Numbered from the stretch's first letter, positions 51,480 through 61,989 are shown. The stretch is DNA of 64,000 bases from Thiorhodovibrio frisius (GCF_033954835.1 NZ_CP121471.1:4830501-4894500); one strand, 5' to 3'. Numbers and translations: made by a program. Notes: generated from the letters alone by a model not told the origin.

Positions 51480-51752
51480 CTATTTTATCGCATCCTTGAG
51501 CGCTTTGCCAGCCTTAAATGATGGGGATTTCGACGCGGCTATCTGAATGGATGCACCGGTCTGAGGGTTGCGCCCGGTTCTTGCGGCACGCTCCTTCACG
51601 ACGAAATTTCCGAAGCCAATGATGGAAACGGTATCGCCTTCCTTCAGCGCATGTGTGATGGCATCGATAAACCCGTCAAGCGCCTTGGCAGCCGCTGTTT
51701 TGGAGATATCTGCTTTTTCCGCCATGGTATCGACTATTTCAGATTTGTTCAT
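51480..51752 (-). CDS. hupB: DNA-binding protein HU-beta
   Basis: 90 residues from ATG 51752 with a strong GGGGGAAG ribosome-binding site; the frame opens at 51890, but that part is leader. The whole HU fold is present: [41 protein letters not shown] and [18 protein letters not shown] bends and compacts DNA without sequence specificity. The order lon-hupB-ppiD identifies it as the beta-type copy. A 20-bp tandem repeat lies in its leader. Confidence 0.95.
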   Translation of the reverse strand: MNKSEIVDTMAEKADISKTAAAKALDGFIDAITHALKEGDTVSIIGFGNFVVKERAARTGRNPQTGASIQIAASKSPSFKAGKALKDAIK

Positions 51753-51781
51753 ACTTCCCCCGATTGTCTGTGCTTTTCCGA

Positions 51782-51820
51782 ACGATTGCCTGAGAAAATA
51801 CACGATTGCCTTAGAAAATA
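51782..51820 (-). repeat. 20-bp tandem repeat in the hupB leader
   Basis: ACGATTGCCTGAGAAAATA (51782-51800) and ACGATTGCCTTAGAAAATA (51802-51820) are direct repeats with one mismatch, 30-68 bases upstream of hupB. A third partial copy of the CGATTG core lies near 51762-51767. The 20-base spacing is close to two helical turns, as expected for paired protein-binding sites. Confidence 0.65.
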
Positions 51821-51966
51821 ACCCGCTTGCCAAGGCAGGAGCAGCATCGCAATCTGCCCGCCATGAACCTGAAGAGTCCAGAAGCCGCATCAGATGACCA
51901 CGACCTCAGCCTGCAAGACGGCCGGTTAAACAGAAGCGACTCATGGTCACTCCGCTGACGTGGGCG

Positions 51967-51996
51967 ATTGTTGTAGAGATCGCCGTGGCCTGTCAA
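51967..51996 (-). promoter_or_regulatory. Candidate hupB promoter
   Basis: On the reverse strand a consensus TTGACA (51991-51996) is followed by AACAAT at 18 bases, or TACAAC at 15 bases. It is about 210 bases upstream of hupB, so the mRNA would carry a long leader containing the tandem repeat. Confidence 0.5.
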
Positions 51997-52280
51997 GTCA
52001 CATACCGGACAAAATACGAGGGTACGACGGAGCCCAATTCGTGATACAGACTCGCGCTCCTGCGCGGACCGGCCTGACGAGAACCCGACTATTCCGCACA
52101 AATCATGAACAACTGAGTCGGGTTTTGTTGCCGCAACCGAGGCGCCAGGACAAAGACTGAACTGTGCCGGAGCGCACAGAAAGCAACCCTAAGGTCCATA
52201 GCCCACCAATCGGCCAAGTACGCCATAATTCCGCCCCGGCTGGCGCTGGCAGAATCTGGCGCTTGTCCGATTTATATCTC

Positions 52281-54731
52281 TCAGTGATGGGTGCGCGCGC
52301 CCTCGGGTGATCGTTTGGCCTCGGAGTCCGGCGGAACGCTGTCGTCCGGCTCGGCCTCAGCGCCGTCGCGAATCACCGGATGCGGAGTCTCCGTCAGAGC
52401 GTGAGCGAACACCTCATCGATCCAGCGGACCGGGCAAATCTCCAGATGTTGCTTGATATTCTTTGGAATCTCGACCAGATCGCGCTCGTTCTCGTGCGGA
52501 ATCAGCACCAACTCGATGCCGCCGCGGTGCGCGGCCAGCAGCTTTTCCTTCAGTCCGCCAATTGGCAGCACCTCGCCGCGCAGCGTAATTTCCCCGGTCA
52601 TCGCCACGGATGAGCGCACCGGCACCTTGGTCAGGGCCGATACCATGGCGGTGCACATGGCCACTCCCGCACTGGGGCCATCCTTGGGGGTGGCACCTTC
52701 TGGCACATGGATGTGCAGGTCAAACTTCTGATGGAAGTCGCCGTCGATGCCAAGCGACTCGGCGCGACTGCGCACCACCGTGAGCGCCGCCTGAATGGAC
52801 TCCTGCATGACATCGCCAAGCTGGCCGGTGTAAATAAACTTACCCTTGCCGGGCACCAGCGCGGATTCGATGCGCAAGAGTTCGCCACCCACCTCTGTCC
52901 AGGCCAAGCCGGTGACCTGGCCAATGCGATCATGCTCATCGGCACGCCCGAAGCGAAAGCGTTGAACACCAAGATACTTTTCCAGACTCTTGGGTGTGAC
53001 GACAATGGCGGAGTCCCGCTTCTTCAACAAGACCTCCTTGACAACCTTGCGGCAGACCTTGGACAGCTCACGCTCGAGATTACGCACCCCCGCTTCGCGG
53101 GTGTAATAACGGACGGTATCGCGCAGGGACGATTCGCGAATCGAGAGTTCGCCCCGCTTGAGCCCGTTGTGTTTCATCTGTTTCGGGAGCAAATAACGCT
53201 CCGCGATATTGACCTTTTCATCCTCGGTATAGCCGGAGAGCCGGATCACCTCCATGCGATCAAGCAACGCCGGCGGGATGTTCAGCGTGTTGGCCGTGGC
53301 GACGAACATCACTTCTGACAGGTCGAAGTCAACCTCAAGGTAATGATCGTTGAAGGTATCGTTCTGCTCGGGGTCCAGCACCTCAAGCAGCGCAGAGGCC
53401 GGGTCGCCGCGGAAATCCATGGCCATCTTGTCGATCTCGTCGAGCAAAAAGAAGGCATTCCGCGAGCCCGCCTTGGACAGATTCTGGATAATTTTCCCCG
53501 GCAAGGCACCGATGTAAGTGCGCCTGTGACCGCGAATTTCCGCCTCGTCACGCACGCCGCCCAAGGACATGCGCACGAATTTGCGGTTGGTGGCGCGCGC
53601 GATGGACTGTCCGAGAGAGGTCTTGCCCACTCCAGGAGGCCCAACCAGGCACAGGATCGGCCCCTTGAGCTTGCGCACGCGCTGTTGCACTGCGAGATAT
53701 TCAAGAATCCGTTCTTTGACTTTCTCGAGTCCGAAATGATCAGCATCTAGCACTGATTCTGCGACGCGGATGTCATTTCTGATCCGGGTGCGCTTCTTCC
53801 AGGGGACCGACACCAGGGTGTCGATGTAGTTGCGCACGACAGTCGCCTCGGCCGACATGGGCGACATGAGCTTGAGTTTGTTTAGCTCGCCGACGGCTTT
53901 CTCGTGCACATCCTTGGGCATACCAGCCTCGTGGATGCGCCTGCCAAGATCCTCGAGTTCATTGGGCGCATCTTCAAGCTCACCCAACTCCTTCTGGATG
54001 GCCTTCATTTGTTCGTTCAGATAGTACTCGCGCTGATTCTTCTCCATCTGCTTTTTGACGCGCCCGCGAATCCGCTTTTCCATCTGCAGGTTGTCGTTTT
54101 CAGATTCCATCAGCCCCATCAGGTGCTCGAGACGTTCCTGAATATCGACAATCTCAAGCACGCGCTGCTTTTCATCGAGTTTCAGCGCCATGTGCGCAGC
54201 CATGGTATCGGCGAGACGACCAGGCTCGTCGATGCTCGCAAGCGAAGTCAGCACCTCGGGTGGGACTTTTTTGTTGAGCTTGACGTACTGATCAAACAGC
54301 GAGACCGCTGAGCGCATCAGCACCTCCTGCTCGCGCTCATCGGCCTTGAGTTGCTCGCGCAACGGCAAGGCCATTGCACCGAAGTAATCAGTCGTACTGA
54401 TAAATTTGGTCGCCTCGGCACGATGATTGCCCTCGACCAGCACCTTGACGGTGCCATCGGGCAATTTCAGCAACTGCAAAATATTGGCCAGGGTGCCGAT
54501 GCGGTAGAGATCCTTAACGCCCGGATCATCAACATCCGCGTGCTTTTGCGCCAGCAGCAGAATCTGCTTGTCGCTGGTCATGGCCGCATCAAGCGCGATA
54601 ATGGATTTTTCGCGCCCAACAAACAGCGGAATCACCATGTGCGGGTAGACGACCACATCCCGCAGCGGCAGCACGGCAACGTCCTGCGGTACCTGGGTGA
54701 CATATCTTTCCGGGGAGGGGGTCTTCGCCAT
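52281..54731 (-). CDS. lon: ATP-dependent protease Lon
   Basis: 816 residues. An N-terminal substrate-binding domain ([20 protein letters not shown]) precedes an AAA+ module with Walker [10 protein letters not shown] from G364 and Walker B in [10 protein letters not shown]. The protease domain has the Ser-Lys dyad: S687 in [10 protein letters not shown] and K730 in [14 protein letters not shown]. Lon degrades misfolded and regulatory proteins in the cytoplasm. It is the third gene of the tig-clpP-clpX-lon-hupB series. A heat-shock-like promoter lies upstream. Confidence 0.97.
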   Translation of the reverse strand: MAKTPSPERYVTQVPQDVAVLPLRDVVVYPHMVIPLFVGREKSIIALDAAMTSDKQILLLAQKHADVDDPGVKDLYRIGTLANILQLLKLPDGTVKVLVEGNHRAEATKFISTTDYFGAMALPLREQLKADEREQEVLMRSAVSLFDQYVKLNKKVPPEVLTSLASIDEPGRLADTMAAHMALKLDEKQRVLEIVDIQERLEHLMGLMESENDNLQMEKRIRGRVKKQMEKNQREYYLNEQMKAIQKELGELEDAPNELEDLGRRIHEAGMPKDVHEKAVGELNKLKLMSPMSAEATVVRNYIDTLVSVPWKKRTRIRNDIRVAESVLDADHFGLEKVKERILEYLAVQQRVRKLKGPILCLVGPPGVGKTSLGQSIARATNRKFVRMSLGGVRDEAEIRGHRRTYIGALPGKIIQNLSKAGSRNAFFLLDEIDKMAMDFRGDPASALLEVLDPEQNDTFNDHYLEVDFDLSEVMFVATANTLNIPPALLDRMEVIRLSGYTEDEKVNIAERYLLPKQMKHNGLKRGELSIRESSLRDTVRYYTREAGVRNLERELSKVCRKVVKEVLLKKRDSAIVVTPKSLEKYLGVQRFRFGRADEHDRIGQVTGLAWTEVGGELLRIESALVPGKGKFIYTGQLGDVMQESIQAALTVVRSRAESLGIDGDFHQKFDLHIHVPEGATPKDGPSAGVAMCTAMVSALTKVPVRSSVAMTGEITLRGEVLPIGGLKEKLLAAHRGGIELVLIPHENERDLVEIPKNIKQHLEICPVRWIDEVFAHALTETPHPVIRDGAEAEPDDSVPPDSEAKRSPEGARTHH

Positions 54732-54808
54732 CGGGGGATTCTCGCGGTTATTTGCCCCGCGACGGCCGCTCAGGCGCGCAACCGGGCAAGTGAGTGATAT
54801 CAGGAGAC

Positions 54809-54834
54809 ATCAGGGCAGGCATGCCCAGCTTCAA
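54809..54834 (-). promoter_or_regulatory. Sigma-32-like promoter candidate for lon
   Basis: On the reverse strand TTGAAG (54829-54834), 13 bases, then CCCTGAT (54809-54815) resembles the heat-shock consensus CTTGAA-N13-CCCCAT. It is about 75 bases before the lon start, where lon genes commonly carry heat-shock control. Confidence 0.45.
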
Positions 54835-54877
54835 CACAGATGCGCGGGTGGGCGTTGCCGCACACGACTTGCCAGGC

Positions 54878-54903
54878 GCTTGTCGTGCAAACACACGACA
54901 AGC
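54878..54903. other. Perfect stem-loop between clpX and lon
   Basis: GCTTGTCGTG / CACGACAAGC form a 10-bp perfect stem with a CAAACA loop, 28 bases after the clpX stop. There is no T tract, so it could be a processing or mRNA-stability signal, or the base of a Rho-dependent terminator. Confidence 0.5.
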
Positions 54904-54930
54904 CGCCCTGTCCCGATTATTCAGGAGCGC

Positions 54931-56211
54931 TCACGCAGACTCGTCCGCTGCCACCTTCGGCTCGCCGCCCTCGTAGAGAATGAACGGCGGGTTTTCGCCA
55001 AGAATCACCGAGCGATCCACGGTGATTTTGCTCACATTATCCATCGACGGCAGGTCGTACATGGTATCGAGCAAGGTCTGCTCCATAATGGTACGCAACC
55101 CGCGCGCCCCGGTTTTGCGCTCCATCGCCTTAATGGCAATCGTGCGCAGGGCGTCCTCGCGCAGCTCGAGATCGACACCTTCCATCTCGAACAGGCGTTT
55201 GTATTGCCGGTAAAGCGAATGCTTGGGCTCGGTCAGAATGCGAACCAGGGCCTCTTCATCAAGCTCCTCAAGCGTGGCCATCACCGGCAGGCGCCCGACA
55301 AATTCCGGAATCAGACCATAGCGAATCAGATCCTCAGGCTCCACAGCACTCAGGAGCTCGGTCATCTGCTTGTCGTCGTCCTGGCTGTGAACCTCGGCCG
55401 AGAAGCCAATACCGCCTTTCTTGGAACGGGTGCGAATGATGCGGTCCAGACCGGCAAAGGCACCACCAACGATAAACAGGATGCTCGAGGTATCCACCTG
55501 CAGGAACTCCTGCTGCGGATGCTTGCGCCCGCCCTGGGGAGGCACCGAGGCAACAGTCCCCTCAATCAGCTTGAGCAACGCCTGCTGCACGCCTTCGCCA
55601 GAGACATCGCGGGTAATGGAAGGGTTGTCCGCCTTACGCGAAATCTTGTCGATTTCATCGATATAGACGATGCCAGTCTGCGCCTTTTCGACATCGTAGT
55701 CGCACTTTTGCAGCAGCTTCTGGATGATGTTCTCGACATCCTCACCGACATAACCGGCCTCAGTCAGGGTAGTGGCGTCGGCGATCGTGAAGGGAACATT
55801 AAGCAGTCGCGCCAGGGTCTCTGCCAGCAGAGTCTTGCCGGAGCCGGTGGGGCCGATGAGCAGAATATTGCTCTTGGCGATCTCGACCTCGTCCTTGCCG
55901 CCGGAAAGCTCCATGCGTTTGTAGTGATTGTAAACAGCCACTGAAAGCACCTTTTTGGCGTGCTCCTGGCCGATGACGTATTGATCAAGGCTGTCGTTGA
56001 TCTCGCGCGGCTTTGGCAGCTTGCTTGCCGCCTCATCCGCCGTTTCCTGCATCTCCTCGCGGATGATGTCGTTGCACAGGTCAACGCACTCATCGCAGAT
56101 AAACACCGAGGGACCCGCAATGAGCTTGCGAACCTCGTGTTGACTCTTGCCGCAGAACGAGCAGTAGAGAAGTTTTCCGTCGTCGTGTTTGCCTTGGCTG
56201 TTTCCGCTCAT
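54931..56211 (-). CDS. clpX: ClpX ATPase subunit of ClpXP protease
   Basis: 426 residues. The N-terminal zinc-binding domain CSFC...CDEC binds substrates and adaptors. The AAA+ module has Walker A GPTGSGKT from G120, Walker [10 protein letters not shown] and the ClpP-contact loop in the IGF-type region (GIGFSAEV). ClpX unfolds tagged proteins and feeds them into ClpP, encoded just upstream. Length and motifs are typical. Confidence 0.97.
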   Translation of the reverse strand: MSGNSQGKHDDGKLLYCSFCGKSQHEVRKLIAGPSVFICDECVDLCNDIIREEMQETADEAASKLPKPREINDSLDQYVIGQEHAKKVLSVAVYNHYKRMELSGGKDEVEIAKSNILLIGPTGSGKTLLAETLARLLNVPFTIADATTLTEAGYVGEDVENIIQKLLQKCDYDVEKAQTGIVYIDEIDKISRKADNPSITRDVSGEGVQQALLKLIEGTVASVPPQGGRKHPQQEFLQVDTSSILFIVGGAFAGLDRIIRTRSKKGGIGFSAEVHSQDDDKQMTELLSAVEPEDLIRYGLIPEFVGRLPVMATLEELDEEALVRILTEPKHSLYRQYKRLFEMEGVDLELREDALRTIAIKAMERKTGARGLRTIMEQTLLDTMYDLPSMDNVSKITVDRSVILGENPPFILYEGGEPKVAADESA

Positions 56212-56337
56212 AATTTCTAAAGACCGTCTCTAACCAATGGGGCTGCGGGCCTTACTCTCTGGACTCTCCCGCGACCTTGAAGCCAGCGCCGAACTCGCAC
56301 TGCGCGATCCGGCGGATACCTGCCGCTCAGTGACTGA

Positions 56338-56364
56338 TACGCATCATATACGCATCATAGCGAC
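56338..56364. repeat. Tandem 11-bp direct repeat upstream of clpX
   Basis: ACGCATCATAT / ACGCATCATAG occur head to tail at about 56340-56361, in the 265-base clpP-clpX gap. On the reverse strand each gives a TATGAT hexamer, so they may form alternative -10 boxes for clpX. No clear -35 was found. Confidence 0.4.
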
Positions 56365-56476
56365 CTTCCGCCCGATAACCAAGGCGACAAGACCGGGACC
56401 GACCTGACTCGCTTGGGCGAGCATCCCCAAGACCGGTGGGACAAGACTGTCGATACCATGCATCCCCGCCGGCGAA

Positions 56477-57175
56477 TCAGGATTTTTCGGTATCAGTCTT
56501 TTTGTCTGGCATATCGCGTTTGTCGATTACTTTGTCGATCAGACCATAGTCCACCGCCTCCTCGCCGCCGAGAAACCGATCACGCTCGGTATCATCGGCA
56601 ATTTTCTCAATCGGCTGTCCGGTATGGTGCGAGAAAATGCGATTCAGTTGCTCGCGAATTTTGAGAATCTCGCGCGCATGGATGTCGATGTCGCTGGCCT
56701 GACCCTGAAAGCCGCCCAACGGCTGATGAATCATCATGCGCGAATGCGGCAGACAGAAGCGCTTTCCCGCAGTTCCGCCGGCAAGGAGCAAGGCGCCCAT
56801 GCTGGCGGCCTGGCCCACACACATGGTGCTGACATCCGGGCGAATGAAGCACATGGTGTCGTAAATGGCCAAACCCGCCGTCACCGACCCGCCGGGAGAG
56901 TTGATATAGAAGTGGATGTCCTTGTCAGGATTCTCGGACTCAAGGAACAGCATTTGCGCAACCACCAGATTAGCCGTGTGATCATCCACCGGCCCAACCA
57001 GAAAGATGACCCGTTCCTTGAGCAGGCGCGAGAAGATATCGAAGGAGCGTTCGCCACGTGCCGTCTGCTCGACAACAATGGGCACCAGGCCAAGGCCCTG
57101 AGGATCCCAGGTACCGCCTCCGTTCCCGCTTGCGTTCCCGCTGTTGATCCCACCGTTGATCAGGCTGCGCTCCAT
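56477..57175 (-). CDS. clpP: ClpP proteolytic subunit with extended N-terminus
   Basis: 233 residues from ATG 57175. The catalytic triad is S125 ([11 protein letters not shown]), H150 (MMIHQPLGG) and D199 (TERDRF). Compared with the usual 195-207 residues there is an N-terminal extension rich in Asn and Gly ([16 protein letters not shown]) before the family start [17 protein letters not shown]. Proteolytic N-terminal processing could remove it. ClpP forms the double-heptamer chamber fed by ClpX. It lies between tig and clpX on the same strand. Confidence 0.95.
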   Translation of the reverse strand: MERSLINGGINSGNASGNGGGTWDPQGLGLVPIVVEQTARGERSFDIFSRLLKERVIFLVGPVDDHTANLVVAQMLFLESENPDKDIHFYINSPGGSVTAGLAIYDTMCFIRPDVSTMCVGQAASMGALLLAGGTAGKRFCLPHSRMMIHQPLGGFQGQASDIDIHAREILKIREQLNRIFSHHTGQPIEKIADDTERDRFLGGEEAVDYGLIDKVIDKRDMPDKKTDTEKS

Positions 57176-57301
57176 GTTGTGTTCTCTCTCGCGAAGGTAA
57201 ATGGCAATAGGAAAAAACCGATTTGACGCTCGTGACGCCAACCACATTTGCAAGCAATATGCGCGCCAGGCATTACAGCCCCAGACTGCGCAGGCGCTGC
57301 C

Positions 57302-58591
57302 TTACTGCCCGGTTTCGGTCAACTCAAAAAACGTCTTGGGTTCATCCTCGACCTGGGCTTCTTCCAGCAGGTGCGCAACTACCGTCCCCTCAAGCAGGGA
57401 GGCGCGAATCTGGGATAAACGCTCTTTATCGGCAAGGTAGTAGTTGATCACTTCCTGCGGCTGCTCGTAGCCAGCCGCCAGAGCCTCGAGCTTGGTGCGC
57501 ACGGCATCGTCACTGACACTGAGCGCGTGGTGTTTGACCACTTCATTGATCAGCAGGCCAGTTGCCACCCGACGGCGCGCGGTCTCGAGAAAGAAAGACG
57601 CAGGAAAAGGCAGAGGCTGGTTGTTGGTCGACTTGCTGAACGACTCCTGCATGGCCCGCGCCTCCTGATCGATCAGCGACTGCGGCAACTCGGTTGGATT
57701 GGCCTCAATCAGGGCATCAAACACCCGTGATTTGACGGTTTCATCGACGCGCTCGCGCAACTCCCGCTCCATGGTCTCGCGCACATCGGTGCGGAAATCG
57801 GCCATTTCGCCACTGGCCACACCCATCGATTTGATGAAGTCAGCATCCACCTCGGGCAGTTTGGGCTCCGCAACCTTGTGCACCTTCACCTCGAAGTGCA
57901 CTTGCTTCCCGGCCAGGTGCTTAGCGTGGTAGTCCTCTGGAAACTGCAAGTCGAACTCGCGCGCTTGTGCGGGTGCGGCGCCAATGAGTTCATCCTCGAA
58001 ACCCGCGATCATGCGATCGGCGCCGATCTCTACGGTGTAATCCTCGGCCGTCCCGCCATCGAAAGCCTCGCCATCGATGGTCCCTTTGAACGCCATGCCA
58101 ACCTGGTCGCCTTTGCGCGCCCCGCGCTCGACCTCGATCCACTCGCATCGCTGCTGGCGCAGTCGCTCGATCATCTGATCGACATCGGTGTCGGCAATCT
58201 CGGCCACCGGGCGCTTGATCTTGGCGTCGGCCAGGGGCTTTAGCTCGACTGCCGGAAACACCTCAAAGCTTGCGGTATAGGCATACCGACGGGCTTTCTG
58301 GTCGATATCCGGCTCAATACTCGGCATGCCAGCGGGCTTGAGATCTTCCTGTTCCACTGCGGTCGGAAAGGTGGATTGCACCATTTCGCCAAAAACTTCG
58401 CTGCGTACCTGATCGCCATATTGCTGGCGCAACACCCGCACCGGCACTTTTCCTGGACGAAAACCCGGCACTCGCGCCGAGCGTGCAAAGCGCTGCAAGC
58501 GCTTGTCGATCTCGGCCTCGATGTCATCCGCCAGAAGGTCCACGCGCATTTCGCGCTTCAGCCCCTCACCCGCCTGCACAGATACTTGCAT
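57302..58591 (-). CDS. tig: Trigger factor
   Basis: 429 residues in the usual three parts: a ribosome-binding N-domain with the signature FRPGKVPVRVLRQQYG, a central FKBP-type prolyl isomerase domain (about 155-240, GDQVGMAFKGTIDGEAFDGG) and a helical C-terminal chaperone domain. It binds nascent chains at the exit tunnel. It is the first gene of the tig-clpP-clpX-lon series. Confidence 0.96.
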   Translation of the reverse strand: MQVSVQAGEGLKREMRVDLLADDIEAEIDKRLQRFARSARVPGFRPGKVPVRVLRQQYGDQVRSEVFGEMVQSTFPTAVEQEDLKPAGMPSIEPDIDQKARRYAYTASFEVFPAVELKPLADAKIKRPVAEIADTDVDQMIERLRQQRCEWIEVERGARKGDQVGMAFKGTIDGEAFDGGTAEDYTVEIGADRMIAGFEDELIGAAPAQAREFDLQFPEDYHAKHLAGKQVHFEVKVHKVAEPKLPEVDADFIKSMGVASGEMADFRTDVRETMERELRERVDETVKSRVFDALIEANPTELPQSLIDQEARAMQESFSKSTNNQPLPFPASFFLETARRRVATGLLINEVVKHHALSVSDDAVRTKLEALAAGYEQPQEVINYYLADKERLSQIRASLLEGTVVAHLLEEAQVEDEPKTFFELTETGQ

Positions 58592-58754
58592 GAAGCTCTA
58601 TCTCCTGATTTTCACCATCGCGCCTGGAGCAAAATTTGCCCTGGCAAACGCAAAACCCTGCATTCTAACCGCCATGCGCACTCCACTCCAGCGAGAATGT
58701 TGCTTTGACCGCGCGCCTGCGCAAACATTCAGTAAGGAAGCAGCGATGAAGAAA

Positions 58755-58785
58755 CCCCCAGCGGCGCCCGGCATCGGGCCAGAAG
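58755..58785 (-). terminator. Possible hemN terminator
   Basis: On the reverse strand just after the hemN stop, GGCCCGATGCCGGGC can form a 5-6 bp stem, followed by GGGGGTTTCTTC. The stem is short and the T tract weak, so the call is tentative. Confidence 0.3.
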
Positions 58786-58794
58786 GCAGTCGCT

Positions 58795-60216
58795 TTAGAT
58801 GACTTTCGAGAAGCCTCCAGCCCCTTGTGTCGCTTCGCGATAGGCATCGAACCCCATGCAGATGTTGCGAATCAGCAGCCGTCCTTTGGGCAGCACGCGG
58901 ATGCCGCTTGCGTCGGTTTCGAGCAGGCCGTCGGCTTCCATCCCCTTGAGCCTGGCAAGCCCGGTGGCGAAATAGTCGACAAAGTTAATATCCCACACAC
59001 GCTCGACCTCGGCAAAGTCGAGCTTGAAGTTGCAGATGAGGCGGGTGATGACATCGCGGCGCAGTTCGTCGTCGCGATTGAGCTCAATGCCGCGGAAGAC
59101 GGCCAGCCGGCCAGCGTCGATGTCGGCGTTGTAGGCCTCCATTTCGCGCTGGTTCTGGCCATAGGTGTTGGCCACCTTGCCGATGGAGGTGACACCCAGG
59201 CCAATCAGGTCGGCATCGGCATGGGTGGAGTAGCCCTGGAAGTTGCGATACAGGGTGCCATTGCGCTGCGCCAGCGCCAGTTCATCGTCCGGACGGGCGA
59301 AATGGTCCATGCCGATGTAGAGCCAACCGGCGTCGGTCAGGCGCTCGATGGTCATTTGCAAGATGTCGAGTTTGACCTGAGGCGGCGGCAGATCATCGTC
59401 CTTGATGCGCCGCTGCGGGCTGAAGCGTGATGGCAGGTGGGCGTAGTTGAATACCGACACCCGCTCGGGCGCGGCATCAATGACCTTATCGAGTGTCTTG
59501 CTGAATTCATCCGGGTCCTGGAAGGGCAGGCCGTAGATGAGATCGATGCTAATAGAGCCAAAGCCGACCTTGCGCGCGGCCTCAAGCACCGCCATGGTTT
59601 CAGCTTCGGTCTGAATGCGGTTGACGGCTTTCTGCACCTTGGTGTCAAAATCCTGCACGCCCAGGCTCATGCGGTTAAAGCCCAGCTCGCGCAGCAGCTT
59701 GACGGTGTCGCCTCCGGCCTCGCGCGGGTCGATCTCAATGGAATACTCACCGCTGTCATCATCAAGCAGGCGGAAATTCTTGCGCGTCTGATCCATCAGC
59801 TCACGCATCTGCTGCTGGCTGATGAAGGTCGGGGTGCCGCCGCCCCAGTGGAGCTGCTCGACCACCCGATCATCATCAAAGAGCGCACTCTGCATTTCCA
59901 TCTCGCGGTACATGCGCTCAAGATATGGCTGGGCGAGGCTGCGATCTTTGGTGGCGACCTTGTTGCAGGCGCAGTAGAAGCACAGGGTGTCGCAGAAGGG
60001 GATATGAAAATACAAAGACAACGGGCGCTTGCTTGCGTTGCTGCGCTCACAGGTGGCGCGGTAGGCTGCCTCGTCAAAGCCCTCGTTGAACTCCACTGCG
60101 GTGGGGTACGAGGTATAGCGCGGGCCGCTCTGGTCGTAGCGCTTGATGAGGTCAAGGTCAAAGACGGTGCGCTGATCCGCCATCTGCGCCTGGGTAGTCT
60201 GCGGTTGGTCAAGCAT
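58795..60216 (-). CDS. hemN: Oxygen-independent coproporphyrinogen III oxidase
   Basis: 473 residues from ATG 60216, preceded by GAAAGAA. The radical-SAM cluster motif CDTLCFYC gives C75, C79 and C82, with the extra C84 typical of HemN. The remaining landmarks (HWGGGTPTF, EIDPREAGGDT, GLPFQDPDEF, STHADADLIGLG) are all present. It decarboxylates coproporphyrinogen III under low oxygen, supplying haem and, in phototrophs, bacteriochlorophyll. It lies downstream of prmB. Confidence 0.95.
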   Translation of the reverse strand: MLDQPQTTQAQMADQRTVFDLDLIKRYDQSGPRYTSYPTAVEFNEGFDEAAYRATCERSNASKRPLSLYFHIPFCDTLCFYCACNKVATKDRSLAQPYLERMYREMEMQSALFDDDRVVEQLHWGGGTPTFISQQQMRELMDQTRKNFRLLDDDSGEYSIEIDPREAGGDTVKLLRELGFNRMSLGVQDFDTKVQKAVNRIQTEAETMAVLEAARKVGFGSISIDLIYGLPFQDPDEFSKTLDKVIDAAPERVSVFNYAHLPSRFSPQRRIKDDDLPPPQVKLDILQMTIERLTDAGWLYIGMDHFARPDDELALAQRNGTLYRNFQGYSTHADADLIGLGVTSIGKVANTYGQNQREMEAYNADIDAGRLAVFRGIELNRDDELRRDVITRLICNFKLDFAEVERVWDINFVDYFATGLARLKGMEADGLLETDASGIRVLPKGRLLIRNICMGFDAYREATQGAGGFSKVI

Positions 60217-60271
60217 GGTTCTTTCGCTAGCTGTTGGAAGTTGAAGCGCGGGCTGCGGCAGACCCCGGAAG

Positions 60272-61231
60272 TCAGGGTGATGCCATCGCCTGTGCGAACT
60301 GAGCATGATAGTCGATCAGCTGCTCGCGATGGAGCAGAAAAACGCCCTCACCGCCATGTTCAAATTCAAGCCACACAAAAGGAACGCTCGGCAGCCGTTC
60401 CTGTAGCAGCTCCGCCGTGTTGCCGACTTCAACGATGAGCACCCCCTGTTCGCTCAGGTAGTCCGGCGCTTCATGCAGAATGCGCAGCACCAGATCAAGG
60501 CCCTCTTCGCCGGCCGCGAAGGCGGCTTCGGGCTCGTGCGCATACTCGGGTGGCAAGCTGGCTAGTTCGGCTTGCCCGACATAAGGCGGATTGGACAGCA
60601 TCAGATCGTAGCGGCAGCCGCCAAGCGCGCTGAACAAGTCCGATTCGACCACCCGCACCCGCTCTTGCAACCCCGCGTCATTCATCAGGCTGTGCATATT
60701 CCTGGTTGCGACCCGCAGCGCGGCAGCCGAGCGCTCCGCCAGATCGACTTGGGCTTGCGGCAGGTAAGCGGCGGTAGCAATGCCGATACAGCCGCTGCCG
60801 GCGCAAAGATCGAGCACCGCCGCGATCTGGTCCGGGTCGAGCCAGGGCTCAAACTGGTTTTGGATCAACTCCGCAATCGGCGAGCGCGGAATCATGACCG
60901 CTTCATCCACGGCGAACTCGAGCCCGGCAAACCAAGCGCGTCCTGTCAGATATGCGGCGGGAATTCGCTCTCGTACACGCCGCTCGAGCAGTGCAGTCAG
61001 CAATGAGCGCTCGCTAGGCGTTAGACGGCAGGGATGCAGATCGGCGGTGAGCGGCAGCGCAAGATGCAGAGCATCGGCGATCAGCCAGCAGGCATCATCC
61101 ACCGCATTGCCGGTACCATGACCAAAGAACAGGCCGGACTGGTTAAAGCGGCTACTGGCCCAGCGGATAAAATCCCCAATGGTGATCAGGTCCTGGGTAT
61201 CAGTAAGCAAATCGGGCGAGGGTTGTTCCAT
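60272..61231 (-). CDS. prmB: Ribosomal protein uL3 glutamine methyltransferase
   Basis: 319 residues from ATG 61231; a longer open frame upstream is antisense-like. The SAM-binding site is LDLCAGSGCIG, and the substrate-glutamine motif NPPY begins at N214 (LMLSNPPYVG). The N-terminal helical substrate domain, with IPAAYLTGRAWFAGLEF, and the PPEYAHEPEAAFAAGEEGLD segment point to PrmB rather than PrmC. It methylates a glutamine of the large-subunit protein uL3. Confidence 0.93.
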   Translation of the reverse strand: MEQPSPDLLTDTQDLITIGDFIRWASSRFNQSGLFFGHGTGNAVDDACWLIADALHLALPLTADLHPCRLTPSERSLLTALLERRVRERIPAAYLTGRAWFAGLEFAVDEAVMIPRSPIAELIQNQFEPWLDPDQIAAVLDLCAGSGCIGIATAAYLPQAQVDLAERSAAALRVATRNMHSLMNDAGLQERVRVVESDLFSALGGCRYDLMLSNPPYVGQAELASLPPEYAHEPEAAFAAGEEGLDLVLRILHEAPDYLSEQGVLIVEVGNTAELLQERLPSVPFVWLEFEHGGEGVFLLHREQLIDYHAQFAQAMASP

Positions 61232-61395
61232 GAGCGAGGGGCGCGGCGGCCATGATGAGGCAACTAACAAAGAGGCCTTCAGAATAGCATTGGCCGCCCA
61301 CCGGTGCGCGACCCGGCAAGGGTCCGCCTGCAATCTCGCGGAAAGATCGGTCCGCAACTCCGGCGCTTGCCGCCCTCCCACCCAGGTCGCAGGTT

Positions 61396-61866
61396 TCAGG
61401 CCGCACGTTTGTTCAGAGGCTCGGCCACCAGGCGCGCGTTGGGCTGGAGACGCGGATCGCGATGGCCACCGCGCTCGACCAAGTCCCGCAGCGAGATGTC
61501 GCTGAGAAAGCCGAAAATCTCTTCGCTCAGCTGATCCCACAAGCTGTGCGTCAGGCACTTCTGCCCGTTGCGACAGTTCTCGCGACCACCGCAGCGGGTG
61601 AACTCGACCCACTCGTCGACCGCGCAAATAATGTCGGCAATGGAAATCTCGCCCGATCCCTTGCCCAGATAGTAACCCCCACCCGGCCCGCGCACGCCGC
61701 GCACCAAACTTTTGGCGCGCAAGGCAGAGAAGAGTTGCTCTAAGTAAGAGAGCGAAATGCCCTGGTTTTCAGAAATATCAGCCAGCGTGACTGGGCCCTG
61801 ACCGTCGTGGAGCGCCAGGTCCAGCATCGCCGTGACTGCATATCTACCCTTAGTGGAAAGCCTCAT
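61396..61866 (-). CDS. iscR: Fe-S cluster regulator IscR (Rrf2 family)
   Basis: 156 residues from ATG 61866 ([19 protein letters not shown]). The winged-helix domain is followed by the cluster ligands C92, C98, C104 and H107 ([17 protein letters not shown]), exactly the IscR arrangement. It senses Fe-S cluster supply and represses or activates Fe-S biogenesis genes. The iscSUA genes do not follow here; prmB does, so this copy is separated from its usual operon. Confidence 0.93.
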   Translation of the reverse strand: MRLSTKGRYAVTAMLDLALHDGQGPVTLADISENQGISLSYLEQLFSALRAKSLVRGVRGPGGGYYLGKGSGEISIADIICAVDEWVEFTRCGGRENCRNGQKCLTHSLWDQLSEEIFGFLSDISLRDLVERGGHRDPRLQPNARLVAEPLNKRAA

Positions 61867-61989
61867 AATCGCGTACCCCAAATCCATGCGTCGCGCCAGG
61901 CGACCCTAATACCCTACTCATTAGCTTGGTTTTAAGGTGGCAATTGTCAAGCATCGGAGCAGGAATATTTTTCGGGGCGCGCCGGGCAG

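Larger units (their letters stand above)
51753..52280. other. hupB leader and promoter interval
   Basis: 528 bases between lon and hupB without a supported gene. Two candidate control features are listed separately. The part near the lon stop (52180-52280) is GC-rich with no clear T-tract terminator. Confidence 0.45.

Noticed and set aside
59437-60438. 333-residue open frame antisense to hemN
   Set aside because: Shadow frame of a strongly conserved gene on the reverse strand.
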